A stretch of 36,569 bases of DNA from a bacterium (GTDB taxonomy: Bacteria; Elusimicrobiota; Elusimicrobia; Elusimicrobiales; UBA9959), in the NCBI GenBank assembly GCA_021812825.1, contig JAKAMO010000015.1:1-36569 (forward strand), given 5' to 3'. Below, one piece after another: positions 7,138-15,326 of this stretch. The position numbers and the translations under genes were made by a program. The notes under the pieces are model-generated. The model was given only the letters and a program-made list of their open reading frames with translations. It was not told the origin of the DNA and searched no databases. The first letter of the stretch is position 1, and the number at the start of each line of letters is the position of its first letter.

Positions 7138-8646
7138 TTATTTGCCGCCCATCATGCCTCCCACCGCGCCTATCATGGCCATGACGGCGCTCATCCAGCC
7201 CATCGTGAAGCCGGCCACGCCCTGCGTCTGGCCCATCAAGCCCATTATCGAATTGATAATGCCCATGACGCCGCCTATCACGTACGCCGTGCCCAGCAGC
7301 TTCTGGCCATAATCGTTTATCAGCGACATGCCGTTATTAAGAGCGTCTACGCTCAGTTTGAGCGCATAGAGGCACATGACGGCGCCGATGATGTAGACGA
7401 TCAGGTAGCCGATGAAGGGCCAGAAGCTCGACTTCTTCATGCCGTCGAGGCCGATCTTACAGAGCTTGCCGCCTATATAGGCCAGCAGGGCCGCCATCAG
7501 CAGGGACTGCATGGACTGTGCCAGCAGATCGGCCCACGGGCTGACATCCTTGGGGACGTCCGGAGTGGTAGGGGTCCCCGGGTCCGTGCCGTTGCCGAGA
7601 GCGCCGCCGCCGTGCATGCCGTCCGCGTTGTCCAGCGAGGGCGAGGTGACTATGCCGGCGCCGCCGTCGCTCAAGCCGGCGCCGCCCGAAGCGTCGCCTT
7701 CCCCGGTAGTCCCCTCCCAGGCCTTGTCCTGCGTGGAGCGGGCGCCGTCTATGCTGTTACCGGTATAGGACTTCTGTATCGCCCGCATTCCCTTGGCCTG
7801 ATTAAAAGCTCCCTTGCCTATGGTGCCTTTGCTGCCGGCCTTGGCGCCGCCGAACACGGGGCGGGCGCCGCCCTTCATGGCCAGCATCTTGCTCTTGCGC
7901 TGGTCGAACTTGGGCATGGAGGAGAAGCCGGCGCCGATGCCGGAAGTAAAGCCGGTCTTGGGGCCCATAGAGCCCTGGCCGTACTTGTTCGAGAAGCCGC
8001 CGAAGTTGGACATGTTGTTGGAGCCGCCGCCCAGCTGGCTGGTCAGCGAGGCCATGTTGCCGCCCTGCAGCTTGGCCATCATGTCCTGGGCCATGTTATC
8101 CCCGCCGGGGGGAGCCGGCTCGGCGGTCTGGGGTTCCTCCCCGGAGGCGTCCTTGGGAGCGGCGTCCTTGGGGGGCCCCGCAGGCTTGGCCGGGGCCTCT
8201 TCCATTGAGACCGCGCCCTTGTTGGTCTCCTTGAACATGTCCAGCGAGGAGCCCTGGTTGGCGGCCTGGTTCCTCAGTATAGCGGGGACATAGTTGTCCT
8301 TGGACTGGCCGGAGCTGAAGGCGGAGGAGCCGGTACTGGGAGCGGTGGGAGAGTTGCGGGCCACGTACATGCCGCCGGCCACGGCCACCAGGGCCGCGGT
8401 GATCAGCATGCCTGCCTTGCCGGCCAGCAGACCGGCGAAGCCGCCGGCGGAAGAAGCCCCGAGCTTGCCGGCGCCGAAGGCGGCGCGGCCGAACTTGGCG
8501 GCGTTCATCGCCGACGGATTGATCCCCGCCTCGCCCATCGCGCCGCCGCGGGAGCCGAAGCCCAGCCTCTGACGGAGCCAGCCGCCAATGCCGCGCTTCT
8601 TCTCTTTCTTTTCCTTGAAACCTATTTCAGGCAGATTCTCGCTCAT
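7138..8646 (-). CDS. Paralogue-cluster membrane protein with four C-terminal membrane segments
   Basis: This 502-residue protein starts after a GGGAGG ribosome site. Residues 1-70 are basic and Gly-rich (FGRAAFGAGKLG). One anchor segment lies at about 75-95 (GMLITAALVAVAGGMYVA). A long linker rich in Gly, Ser, Asn, Pro and Met follows. The region GAFNQAK...QKSYTGNSIDGARSTQDK...AWEGTTGEGD aligns with its downstream neighbour's GAYGQAK...GARTSAET...AFSGETSGSGD. The motif TTPDVPKDVSPW then precedes about four hydrophobic segments (SLLMAALLAYIGG, FIGYLIVYIIGAVMCL, GTAYVIGGVMGIINS, MGWMSAVMAMIGAVGG). The polytopic C-terminus recalls the general layout of VirB6/TrbL-type channel proteins, but I see no specific homology. 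Function unknown. Confidence 0.85.
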   Translation of the reverse strand: MSENLPEIGFKEKKEKKRGIGGWLRQRLGFGSRGGAMGEAGINPSAMNAAKFGRAAFGAGKLGASSAGGFAGLLAGKAGMLITAALVAVAGGMYVARNSPTAPSTGSSAFSSGQSKDNYVPAILRNQAANQGSSLDMFKETNKGAVSMEEAPAKPAGPPKDAAPKDASGEEPQTAEPAPPGGDNMAQDMMAKLQGGNMASLTSQLGGGSNNMSNFGGFSNKYGQGSMGPKTGFTSGIGAGFSSMPKFDQRKSKMLAMKGGARPVFGGAKAGSKGTIGKGAFNQAKGMRAIQKSYTGNSIDGARSTQDKAWEGTTGEGDASGGAGLSDGGAGIVTSPSLDNADGMHGGGALGNGTDPGTPTTPDVPKDVSPWADLLAQSMQSLLMAALLAYIGGKLCKIGLDGMKKSSFWPFIGYLIVYIIGAVMCLYALKLSVDALNNGMSLINDYGQKLLGTAYVIGGVMGIINSIMGLMGQTQGVAGFTMGWMSAVMAMIGAVGGMMGGK

Positions 8647-8675
8647 AACGCCTCCCGAAAGCCCCTCTTATATCC

Positions 8676-10160
8676 TTACCACAGTTTCCCAATGCTATAG
8701 TCGCCCATGGGCTTGGTGGTCCAGCCACCCTTCCCGTCCGCAGTATATGTCGTGCCATCGACTTTCCCGGTAGTGCCGGCCTTGGCCGGATTGTCAGCAT
8801 TGTACTTCTCTCCGTTCAGGCTCTTCGTGTCGGCATCGCTCGCCCCCTGCTCCAGGCCGCACAGGGCCTCCCAGGCCTGGTAAACAAGCATCAGACCGAC
8901 AGCCATATATATTCCGCCCATCATCTTCTGGCCGAACTCCGTCATCATCTTGTAGCCGGCATAGACTACCTTCAAGGCGTAGAAGATGGCCGCTAAAGCG
9001 GTAGCAACGGCCAGATAGTAGACGAACGGGACCGTTTTAGCCAATTTCCCGAGCAGCTTGGTGATGAGGATAAGACCGGCAGCCCACATCATGCTGTCCA
9101 TGGCCATGTCTTCATATTCCTGCCAGGGGTCCACGTCCTTATGTTCCGGAACCTTGGGAGGAGTGGACTCGTTGGAGTTAAGGCTGGGGTCGTTCCCCTT
9201 GAGCGCGGCCCCGTCCGTAACGCCGGCTCCGCCGAGGCCCGCACCGGTGCCTGGGGTGCCTACGTCGCCGCTGCCGCTGGTCTCGCCGGAGAAGGCGGTC
9301 TCGGCGCTGGTCCTGGCGCCCGCCGCGTCGGCCGAGAAGGCGGCCTTTGAACCCATCTTATTGGCGAACTTGGCCTGGCCGTACGCGCCCTTCCTGTTGA
9401 CGTTGGGGACCGAGTACTTGGGAGCGTTCTTCAGCCTGGCCGCGGAAGCGGTCATACCGGAGAGATTGCCGCCGTTGGCCTGCACCGGAGGCCTGTAGAC
9501 GGGCTGGAACTTGGCGCCTATGCCGCCGCTGAGTCCGCCGCCGGTCTGCATCCTCGGTATAGAGGTTCCGGAGCCGCCGCCGGAACCGCCGCCGAAGCCG
9601 GCATGCTTCTGCAGCTTAGGGCCGCCAGCTCCGGCAGCACCGACGCCACCGTCGGCGCCGCCCGCAGCGCCCGCGGCATCAGGCGCCGCGGCCGAAGCGT
9701 CAGCGGAGGCGTCCTGCGGAGCGGAGCCGTCCGAAGAGCCCCCGGACGAGCCGCCGCCCTCGCTACCCAGCGAAAGCCCGTCCTTCTTGGCCTGCTCGCG
9801 GAACATGTCCAGGGTGGACGAGGCCGCGGCCGAGGCGTCGCGGGACATGGCCCGCTGCTCGCCGGCCTTGGAGGCCTCTTCCTCGTAGTAGCTGTTCTGG
9901 AAAAGGTCGGGGTTGTACACTGGCTTGGAGGAGGGGCCGATGAAGTTGTACACAACGCCGACACCGGCGGCCAACGTCGCTCCGCCCAGCACCATGCCTA
10001 CTATTCCGGCCTTGGTGGCGAAAAGCCCGCCGAGTCCGCCGGCAGAGCCCAGGCCGGAGGAAGCGCCGCCCATCGCCGATGAGCCGCCGCCGCCGAAGAG
10101 GTTGGAAAGAGACGAGAGGAACCCGCCCTTTTTCTCTTTCTTCTTGTTATCGTCGTTCAT
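8676..10160 (-). CDS. Paralogue-cluster membrane protein with three C-terminal membrane segments
   Basis: This 494-residue protein has a GGAGGAG ribosome site. The N-terminus is Lys- then Gly/Ser-rich, with an anchor segment at about 50-73. A long low-complexity linker is dominated by Gly, Ser, Ala and Asp. Shared motifs are GAYGQAK, GARTSAET, AFSGETSGSGD and LKGNDPSL...TPPKVP..KDVDPW. The last matches LKRNDPNL...TPPTPKDV in the upstream neighbour. Three hydrophobic segments follow (MMWAAGLILITKLL, FVYYLAVATALAAIFYAL, GGIYMAVGLMLVYQ), aligned with the first three in the 502-residue paralogue, including FGQKMMGG versus YGQKLLGT. It ends in a soluble polar tail of about 60 residues. Adjacent genes are 25-29 bp away, so it is co-transcribed. 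No named family is recognised. Confidence 0.85.
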   Translation of the reverse strand: MNDDNKKKEKKGGFLSSLSNLFGGGGSSAMGGASSGLGSAGGLGGLFATKAGIVGMVLGGATLAAGVGVVYNFIGPSSKPVYNPDLFQNSYYEEEASKAGEQRAMSRDASAAASSTLDMFREQAKKDGLSLGSEGGGSSGGSSDGSAPQDASADASAAAPDAAGAAGGADGGVGAAGAGGPKLQKHAGFGGGSGGGSGTSIPRMQTGGGLSGGIGAKFQPVYRPPVQANGGNLSGMTASAARLKNAPKYSVPNVNRKGAYGQAKFANKMGSKAAFSADAAGARTSAETAFSGETSGSGDVGTPGTGAGLGGAGVTDGAALKGNDPSLNSNESTPPKVPEHKDVDPWQEYEDMAMDSMMWAAGLILITKLLGKLAKTVPFVYYLAVATALAAIFYALKVVYAGYKMMTEFGQKMMGGIYMAVGLMLVYQAWEALCGLEQGASDADTKSLNGEKYNADNPAKAGTTGKVDGTTYTADGKGGWTTKPMGDYSIGKLW

Positions 10161-10185
10161 AACTCCTCCAGAATCCAGTATCTAC

Positions 10186-11121
10186 TTACGCCACTGCCCC
10201 GAAAACAGCGCCGAGGACCATTTTAAGGACCATCTGTATTATCATCATCTTCATCTGCTGCTTCATTTCCTCGTCTTTATCGGTGACGTCCTTAGGGGTA
10301 GGAGGTGTCACCTTGCTCTTGCTGAGGTTGGGATCGTTCCTCTTGAGGTCCTGGGCCGCCTCCCCCATCTTCAGGCCGGACATAACGGCCGCCTGCTCGG
10401 CGGCGCCGTTCAGGTCCATGCTCTTGGCTCCGGTACCGCCAGAACCGAAAGCCGCGCTGGCGCCGCCCCTGGCCTCGTCCATGGAGGGCATCTTGGCGGC
10501 CAGCTCGCTCTTCTTGGAGCTGTCGTTCAGGACGGAAGCGAGCGAATTCTTCTTGTCGACCACAGGCGGCTTCTTCATGTCGGCTGGGGCCACGGGCGCG
10601 AACTCCGCCTTATTGTTGCCGGAGCCGAAGAACTTGCTGTGCAGGCCGCCCGCCGTCATGGAATTGGAGTTGCCCGCCGTTATGGAGGCGGCGGCCCGCA
10701 GCTTGCCGGCCGGGCCGGGGGCGCCGGCGGAAGCCGAGCCGCCGGGGGCCGGGGCGGAAACCCCCGCCGAGGCGGAAACGCCGGAAGCCGAAGAAGCCGC
10801 GGAGCCGTCGGTGGGCTCATCGCCGCCGGGACCGGACTGGAAAAGGGAAGAGGCTATGTTCTCCCCGGAGGTGGCGGGGTTGTATATCATCTCGCCGCTA
10901 AGCGGGGAACCGGGGGCGCCGGCCTCGGAAGAGATATCGCTGCCCAGCAGGCCGATGTCGGCCACCTTGGACTTGAAGGGGTTTCCGGCAGTAACAGAAG
11001 AATCCAGCGAGGAGTTGCTCATCAGCGGCAGCGAGATCCACATGGCTATCATCACCACGGCCACAGAAGCGCCTATGGCGTACTGCTTGGTCTTGTTCTG
11101 CTTGGCCTGGAAGTTTATCAT
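10186..11121 (-). CDS. Paralogue-cluster membrane-anchored protein, first gene of the four-gene operon
   Basis: This 311-residue protein is the shortest of the family. A polar basic N-terminus (NFQAKQNKTKQ) is followed by a membrane segment at about 14-34. The linker is rich in Ala, Gly, Ser and Pro. The motif ARGGASAAFGSGGTGAKS resembles the AR...AF.G..G.G element of the paralogues. LKRNDPNL and VTPPTPKDV match the downstream neighbour closely. The C-terminus is a Met-rich amphipathic helix and a short hydrophobic end (MVLKMVLGAVFGAVA). It looks like a version of the polytopic paralogues with the C-terminal membrane domain reduced to one segment. The promoter is at 11221-11249; the ribosome site is GGGCGGGG. 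Confidence 0.85.
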   Translation of the reverse strand: MINFQAKQNKTKQYAIGASVAVVMIAMWISLPLMSNSSLDSSVTAGNPFKSKVADIGLLGSDISSEAGAPGSPLSGEMIYNPATSGENIASSLFQSGPGGDEPTDGSAASSASGVSASAGVSAPAPGGSASAGAPGPAGKLRAAASITAGNSNSMTAGGLHSKFFGSGNNKAEFAPVAPADMKKPPVVDKKNSLASVLNDSSKKSELAAKMPSMDEARGGASAAFGSGGTGAKSMDLNGAAEQAAVMSGLKMGEAAQDLKRNDPNLSKSKVTPPTPKDVTDKDEEMKQQMKMMIIQMVLKMVLGAVFGAVA

Positions 11122-11200
11122 AACCCCGCCCTTTTATTGCCGCCTGAGACCGCAAAAATAACTTTAAACTTTTCCTGACACAGCCCCCTCGGGCGTTCAG

Positions 11201-11212
11201 GTCAAAGTTGAC
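11201..11212. promoter_or_regulatory. Inverted repeat GTCAA-AG-TTGAC near the transcription start
   Basis: A perfect 5-bp inverted repeat with a 2-bp centre lies at the predicted start of transcription of the four-gene operon. A related palindrome overlaps the -35 region 37 bp away. It is a candidate operator for a dimeric regulator; the regulator is not identifiable here. Confidence 0.4.
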
Positions 11213-11220
11213 GCAATGAT

Positions 11221-11249
11221 GTTATAGCAGACGGAATTTGACTTGTCAA
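11221..11249 (-). promoter_or_regulatory. Promoter of the four-gene paralogue operon
   Basis: TTGACA (11244-11249), a 17-bp spacer and TATAAC (11221-11226) on the minus strand make a near-consensus sigma-70 promoter. The -35 is part of the palindrome TTGAC-TT-GTCAA (11238-11249, plus strand). The ten spacer bases next to the -10, TTCCGTCTGC, are identical to those in the promoter at 12585-12613. Confidence 0.75.
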
Positions 11250-11272
11250 GGGCCGCCCCCAGGCCCGTTCTA

Positions 11273-12493
11273 TCACTTCACCGGATTCTCGATCGACGTA
11301 ATGTCCATCACCGTGCCGTCTGGCTTGTAAGTGATGGTATCAGTATAAGAGATCGTGGTCTCCGGCGGTCCGGGATCCACCTGGGTGCCGTTGATGTCGC
11401 ATTCCCAGTTGCCGTCCCCGTTCTGGGTGAAGACCCTGGCAGCATCCGTGTATTTCGCCCCCGAGCCGGTGGTACAGCCCTTTTCGCAGGTGACATTCTC
11501 CGAGGCGTTCATGACGGCGTCGGGAGGCCTGGACGAATCGGCCCTATCGGCCGCAGGATCGCCAGGCCTATCCTTCATCGATTTTTCCATGGCGTCGCCC
11601 ATGGATTTGATGGCGCCCTCCATTATCTGCTTGTTCATCTCGGCCTTCATGTCCTCTTTCTTCTTCGTATCCTGGTCTATCTCGTTGGCGCCGGCGGCCT
11701 TCTCCATCTTGGGCACGTCGGGAGCGCCGAAGGTGTTGGCCTTGTCCATCTTCAGGCTCTCGATCTCGCCGCTCTTTATCTTGTCCAGGCTTACCATACC
11801 TGACTTGTTGTAGGCCAGCTGCCCGCCATTGGCGGTCTTCGCCCCGCCGGCGCCGAAGCTCTGGTTCCATTTGTCCTTGGCAGTCATGGCCGAGCCGGAC
11901 TGCAGACCCTGGCTCAGCAGCGCCCGGGCGTTCTTGAGAGATGCCATGGTGCCCTTGTCCGTAGTACCGGCCTTGCCTGCGCCCGCGGAAGCGGACACGG
12001 AGGCTTCTCCGGACCCGGAACCTTCGCCGAAGCGCGACAGCCCCGCGGAGGACTTGGAACCGGCGCCGCCGGAGCCGCCGACGCCGGACAGCGGCTTCTG
12101 GGCCATTTTCGCGATATTGGCGGGGGCGGACGGACGCGAAGCGGAAGCCGAGGCCGAGGTCCTGGAACCGTCCTTGGCCATCCAGTCGGAAATATCCGTT
12201 TTTGCGCCGCCGAGGCCCAGATCGCTGAGCGGCAGACCGCGCGTATCCAGCCGGCTGACCGCGGAGTCGGAAAGCTTCTTCTCCTCTTCCGGCAATATCC
12301 CCACCGACTTGAAGAAGGAGGAGACGCCCTCCCTGGCGGCGTCGCCGTACGAGAAGCTCTTGTTCTTGTTCTTGCCGGTCAGTTCATCGGCGCCCTGCAC
12401 CACGAAGAAAAGGAATATCGACCCGCCGACCAGCAGGAAGGCCAGCATGGATATCAGTAGGGTCTTTTTCCTGCTGTTAGAGTTGTACGTCAT
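11273..12493 (-). CDS. Membrane-anchored cluster protein with C-terminal Cys/beta domain
   Basis: The start at 12493 (MTYNSNSRKK) follows a GGGGGAG ribosome site; the in-frame ATG at 12523 has none. The product has 406 residues. The basic N-terminus leads to a membrane segment at about 11-31. A linker rich in Ala, Ser and Gly follows. The stretch NARALLSQ...KDKWNQSFGAGGAK matches the paralogues' AR...A(W/F).G pattern loosely. A charged helical region (DTKKKEDMKAEMNKQIMEG) comes next. The C-terminal 75 residues contain VTCEKGCTTGSG and NWECDINGT and are beta-rich (ETTISYTDTITYKPDGTVMDI). The last domain may be extracytoplasmic and disulfide-bonded. Function unknown. Confidence 0.82.
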   Translation of the reverse strand: MTYNSNSRKKTLLISMLAFLLVGGSIFLFFVVQGADELTGKNKNKSFSYGDAAREGVSSFFKSVGILPEEEKKLSDSAVSRLDTRGLPLSDLGLGGAKTDISDWMAKDGSRTSASASASRPSAPANIAKMAQKPLSGVGGSGGAGSKSSAGLSRFGEGSGSGEASVSASAGAGKAGTTDKGTMASLKNARALLSQGLQSGSAMTAKDKWNQSFGAGGAKTANGGQLAYNKSGMVSLDKIKSGEIESLKMDKANTFGAPDVPKMEKAAGANEIDQDTKKKEDMKAEMNKQIMEGAIKSMGDAMEKSMKDRPGDPAADRADSSRPPDAVMNASENVTCEKGCTTGSGAKYTDAARVFTQNGDGNWECDINGTQVDPGPPETTISYTDTITYKPDGTVMDITSIENPVK

Positions 12494-12584
12494 AGACTCC
12501 CCCGGACATTGACAAAAAAGCATGCCCGCTTTTCACCCTTCCCCCCGCGGGGGAAACTGAAAAATCAGGTACTTTTACAAATAG

Positions 12585-12613
12585 AGTCTAGCAGACGGAA
12601 CCGGTATTTTCAA
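12585..12613 (-). promoter_or_regulatory. Promoter of the 406-residue cluster protein gene
   Basis: TTGAAA (12608-12613), 17 bp and TAGACT (12585-12590) lie on the minus strand. The spacer ends in the same TTCCGTCTGC as the operon promoter at 11221-11249, which points to shared control of the two units. Confidence 0.65.
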
Positions 12614-12658
12614 GACCCAGATGGACAGGGGCGGGCGCCACGGCACGCCCCCAGGCGC

Positions 12659-13852
12659 CTAGCAGACCGGAACGCAGGCGCATTCCGGCAGGCCGGCGTG
12701 CTTCTGCGCTATCAGCGCGGCCAGCTCGTCCACCAGCTTCAGGTCGGCCTCGGTCGGCATGCCCTTTATCATCACCGGCTTGAGGACCTCCGCCTTTATG
12801 TTGGGGATCATCCCGGCTATGGTCTCCACGGCCTTTCCACCCCAGCCGAAAGAGCCTACTATGGAGACGAACCTGGCCTTGGGCCTGATAAGGTTCGCGA
12901 GGAAGGTCGCGTAGACGACCTTCGGGTGGGGGCCGGTCAGCACGGTGGGGGTTCCTATAACTATGGTGGCGGCGTCGACCAGCGACATGGCCACGCGTCC
13001 CTCGTCCATCTGGTCGAGGTTCAGCTTCTCCACGCATATCCCCGCCTCCTGCAGGCGGCTGACCAGGCGGTTGACCAGCATGTAGGTGCTGCCGTGCATG
13101 GAGACATAGGCCACCACGACCTTGCTGCGGGGCTCTCCTACGGCCCAGTCGCGGTATATGTCCATCACGAACTTGGTGTTGCAGTGGACCGGCCCGTGGC
13201 TGGGGCAGATGAACTTGATCTCGTATTTGGCCAGCTTCTCCAGATGGGACTTGATGTTGGAGCGGAACGGCATCATGATCTCCGCGAAATAGCGCTTCAT
13301 CGGGTCGTAGACGCGGTGCTCCTCGGAGAACAGCTCGCCGGTGGCCAGGTGGGAGCCGAAGAAGTCGCAGGAGAACAGCACCTTTTCCTCGCGCAGGTAG
13401 GTGCCCATCGTCTCGGGCCAGTGCACCCACGGCAGGTAGACGAACTCGAGCGTCTTGCCGCCGAGGTCCAGCGTATCCCCGTCCTTGACCTCCACGAACC
13501 TGTCGGCAGGAGCGTGCAGGTGCGTCATCAGGAACTCGCGGCACTTGGGATTGGTCACGATCTTGGCGTCCGGATATTTCCGGAGCAGCAGCGGTATGGA
13601 GCCCGAATGGTCCTGTTCCGCGTGGTGCGCGATTATATAGTCGACCCGCTCCTCGTCCCGCAGGAAATCGAAGAGGACTTCCGCCTTCTCCGGGTCCGCG
13701 GTGTCCAGCAGGGCGGTTTTCTCCGAGCCCTTCACCAGATAGGCGTTGTAACTGGTCCCTTCCGGCAGCGGTATCAGCGAGTCGAACAGCTTCCGGTTGA
13801 AATGGTTGACCCTCAGCGAGTAGACCCCGTCGGTAATCTTTGCTGGTTTCAT
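12659..13852 (-). CDS. fprA: Flavodiiron protein (FprA-type O2/NO reductase)
   Basis: This 397-residue A-type flavoprotein reduces O2 to water or NO to N2O in the cytoplasm and protects anaerobes. The N-terminal half is a metallo-beta-lactamase-like diiron domain. All ligands are present: H77, E79, D81, H144, D163 and H219, with the family spacing H-x-E-x-D-x62-H-x18-D. The C-terminal half (about 247-385) is a flavodoxin domain with the FMN loop SMHGSTYM and the later GTPTVLTGPHP and GSFGWGGK loops. Length matches the two-domain class without a fused rubredoxin. The tail ends PECACVPVC, an unusual Cys cluster. The start has GGAG nine bases upstream. A rubredoxin partner is not in the window. 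Confidence 0.93.
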   Translation of the reverse strand: MKPAKITDGVYSLRVNHFNRKLFDSLIPLPEGTSYNAYLVKGSEKTALLDTADPEKAEVLFDFLRDEERVDYIIAHHAEQDHSGSIPLLLRKYPDAKIVTNPKCREFLMTHLHAPADRFVEVKDGDTLDLGGKTLEFVYLPWVHWPETMGTYLREEKVLFSCDFFGSHLATGELFSEEHRVYDPMKRYFAEIMMPFRSNIKSHLEKLAKYEIKFICPSHGPVHCNTKFVMDIYRDWAVGEPRSKVVVAYVSMHGSTYMLVNRLVSRLQEAGICVEKLNLDQMDEGRVAMSLVDAATIVIGTPTVLTGPHPKVVYATFLANLIRPKARFVSIVGSFGWGGKAVETIAGMIPNIKAEVLKPVMIKGMPTEADLKLVDELAALIAQKHAGLPECACVPVC

Positions 13853-13920
13853 ATCTGTCTCCGTTGCTTAGTCTGGCCGCCGCATCCGGCGGGAAAACGT
13901 AAAGAAGGCCGCTCCCGGCG

Positions 13921-15273
13921 TCAGGGCAGCGCCTCCAGTATCTGGCGGGCGAAGTCCGCCAGCGTGGCGTCGCGCGCGCCCATCACGGCTATTATATCTC
14001 CCGGCCTGGCAAGACCCGCCAGCGCGGCTGGCACGTCGGCCCTGTTCTCGTAGAAGGCCGTCTTCCGGCCCCGGCCGGCCACCGCGTCGGCGATGTCCTT
14101 CGAGGAGATGTTCTTCGTGACGGTGCCGCCGGCATAATATATCTCCGGCATTATCAGCATATCCTCCGGGTTGAGGCCGGAGGCGAAGCTCTCTATCAGT
14201 TCGTCCTTCAGGTGCCGGGTAGGCGTGAAGCCGTGCGGCTGGTATACCGCCAGCACCCGGCGGCCGGGAGCCTGGTGCAGGGCCGCCAGCAGGGCGGCCA
14301 CCTTGGCCGGGTTGTGGGCGTAATCGTCGATGACGGTAACGCCTTTCCTCTCCCCCACCAGCACGAAGCGGCGCTCCACGCCGCGGTAGCCCCTGAGGGC
14401 GGCGGCACAGGCGTCCAGCGATACGCCGTAGAGAGAAGCCGCGGCGCAGGCCGCCAGCGCGTTCTCGATATTGTAGCGTCCCGGGGACGGCAGCTCGAAC
14501 GGGACGCCGTTTATCCGGAACCCGGAAGAGAAGGGGCCGGGCGCTATATCCGTGACCTTCCAGCCGGGCGAATCGAAGCCGAAGGCCGGCGCGGACGGCA
14601 GCAGCGACCTGGCCGCCGGGTCGTCGGCGTTGACGAGCAGGCGGCCGCAATGGCCGGCGAACTCGGCGAAGATGCCGTTGAGCACCTCCACGTCCTTGTG
14701 GTCCTTGCTGATGTTGAGCAGCACCCCGGTGCGGGGACGGTAGCGGACTATGGTGCCGTCTGACTCGTCGGCCTCCACCACCAGCACCTTGCCCCGGCCC
14801 CGCCAGGCGTTGCCTATAAAGCCTCGCTCCCTCAGAGCTCCCAGCGCTCCGCCGGTTATTATGGAAGGCTCGAGGCCAGCGGCCTCGAGCACGGTGAAGA
14901 TCATCGCGGCGACGGTCGATTTGCCGCTGGTCCCGGCCACGGCTAGGGTATCGGCCTCGCCCACCTTGGCGGCCAGCAGCTCGGAGCGGTGAGTTATGGG
15001 CAGGCCCAGCTCCCTGGCCTTCCTGACCTCGGGGCTGCTGTCCTCTATGGCGGTGGAGAGCACCAGTTCGGAGACGGAACCGTTGATGGCGGAACCGTCC
15101 TGGGGCAGCACCTTGACGCCGAGCTTTTCCAGCGCCGCTTTGACGGCGAGATTCCGGCCGCGGTCGAAATCCCGGTCCGAGCCGCTGACCCTGCGGCCTT
15201 CCATGGCCGCCACCTGGGCCAGCGCGCTCATGCCGACGCCGCCTATGCCGGAGAAATGCACGGTATCACGCAT
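13921..15273 (-). CDS. murC: MurC-like UDP-N-acetylmuramate-amino acid ligase
   Basis: This is a Mur ligase of about 450 residues. The N-terminal domain carries HFSGIGGVGMSALAQ, typical of MurC and Mpl. The ATP loop is GTSGKST rather than the usual MurC GTHGKTTT. The central domain has EADESDGT; the C-terminal domain has DDYAHNPAKV and AVYQPHGFTPTRH. It most likely adds L-alanine to UDP-MurNAc; Mpl or another Mur ligase cannot be excluded. I prefer the ATG at 15273 over an in-frame TTG at 15291. The -10 GATAAT ends 7 nt before 15273 and no ribosome site precedes either start, so the message may be leaderless. Confidence 0.85.
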   Translation of the reverse strand: MRDTVHFSGIGGVGMSALAQVAAMEGRRVSGSDRDFDRGRNLAVKAALEKLGVKVLPQDGSAINGSVSELVLSTAIEDSSPEVRKARELGLPITHRSELLAAKVGEADTLAVAGTSGKSTVAAMIFTVLEAAGLEPSIITGGALGALRERGFIGNAWRGRGKVLVVEADESDGTIVRYRPRTGVLLNISKDHKDVEVLNGIFAEFAGHCGRLLVNADDPAARSLLPSAPAFGFDSPGWKVTDIAPGPFSSGFRINGVPFELPSPGRYNIENALAACAAASLYGVSLDACAAALRGYRGVERRFVLVGERKGVTVIDDYAHNPAKVAALLAALHQAPGRRVLAVYQPHGFTPTRHLKDELIESFASGLNPEDMLIMPEIYYAGGTVTKNISSKDIADAVAGRGRKTAFYENRADVPAALAGLARPGDIIAVMGARDATLADFARQILEALP

Positions 15274-15280
15274 CCATACT

Positions 15281-15310
15281 ATTATCGCCAATTAACAGGT
15301 TAGAGGGCAA
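15281..15310 (-). promoter_or_regulatory. Promoter of the murC-like gene
   Basis: TTGCCC (15305-15310), 18 bp and GATAAT (15281-15286) on the minus strand. Transcription would start at or within a base or two of the ATG at 15273. Confidence 0.5.
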
Positions 15311-15326
15311 GGCGCCGGGAAGCGCC

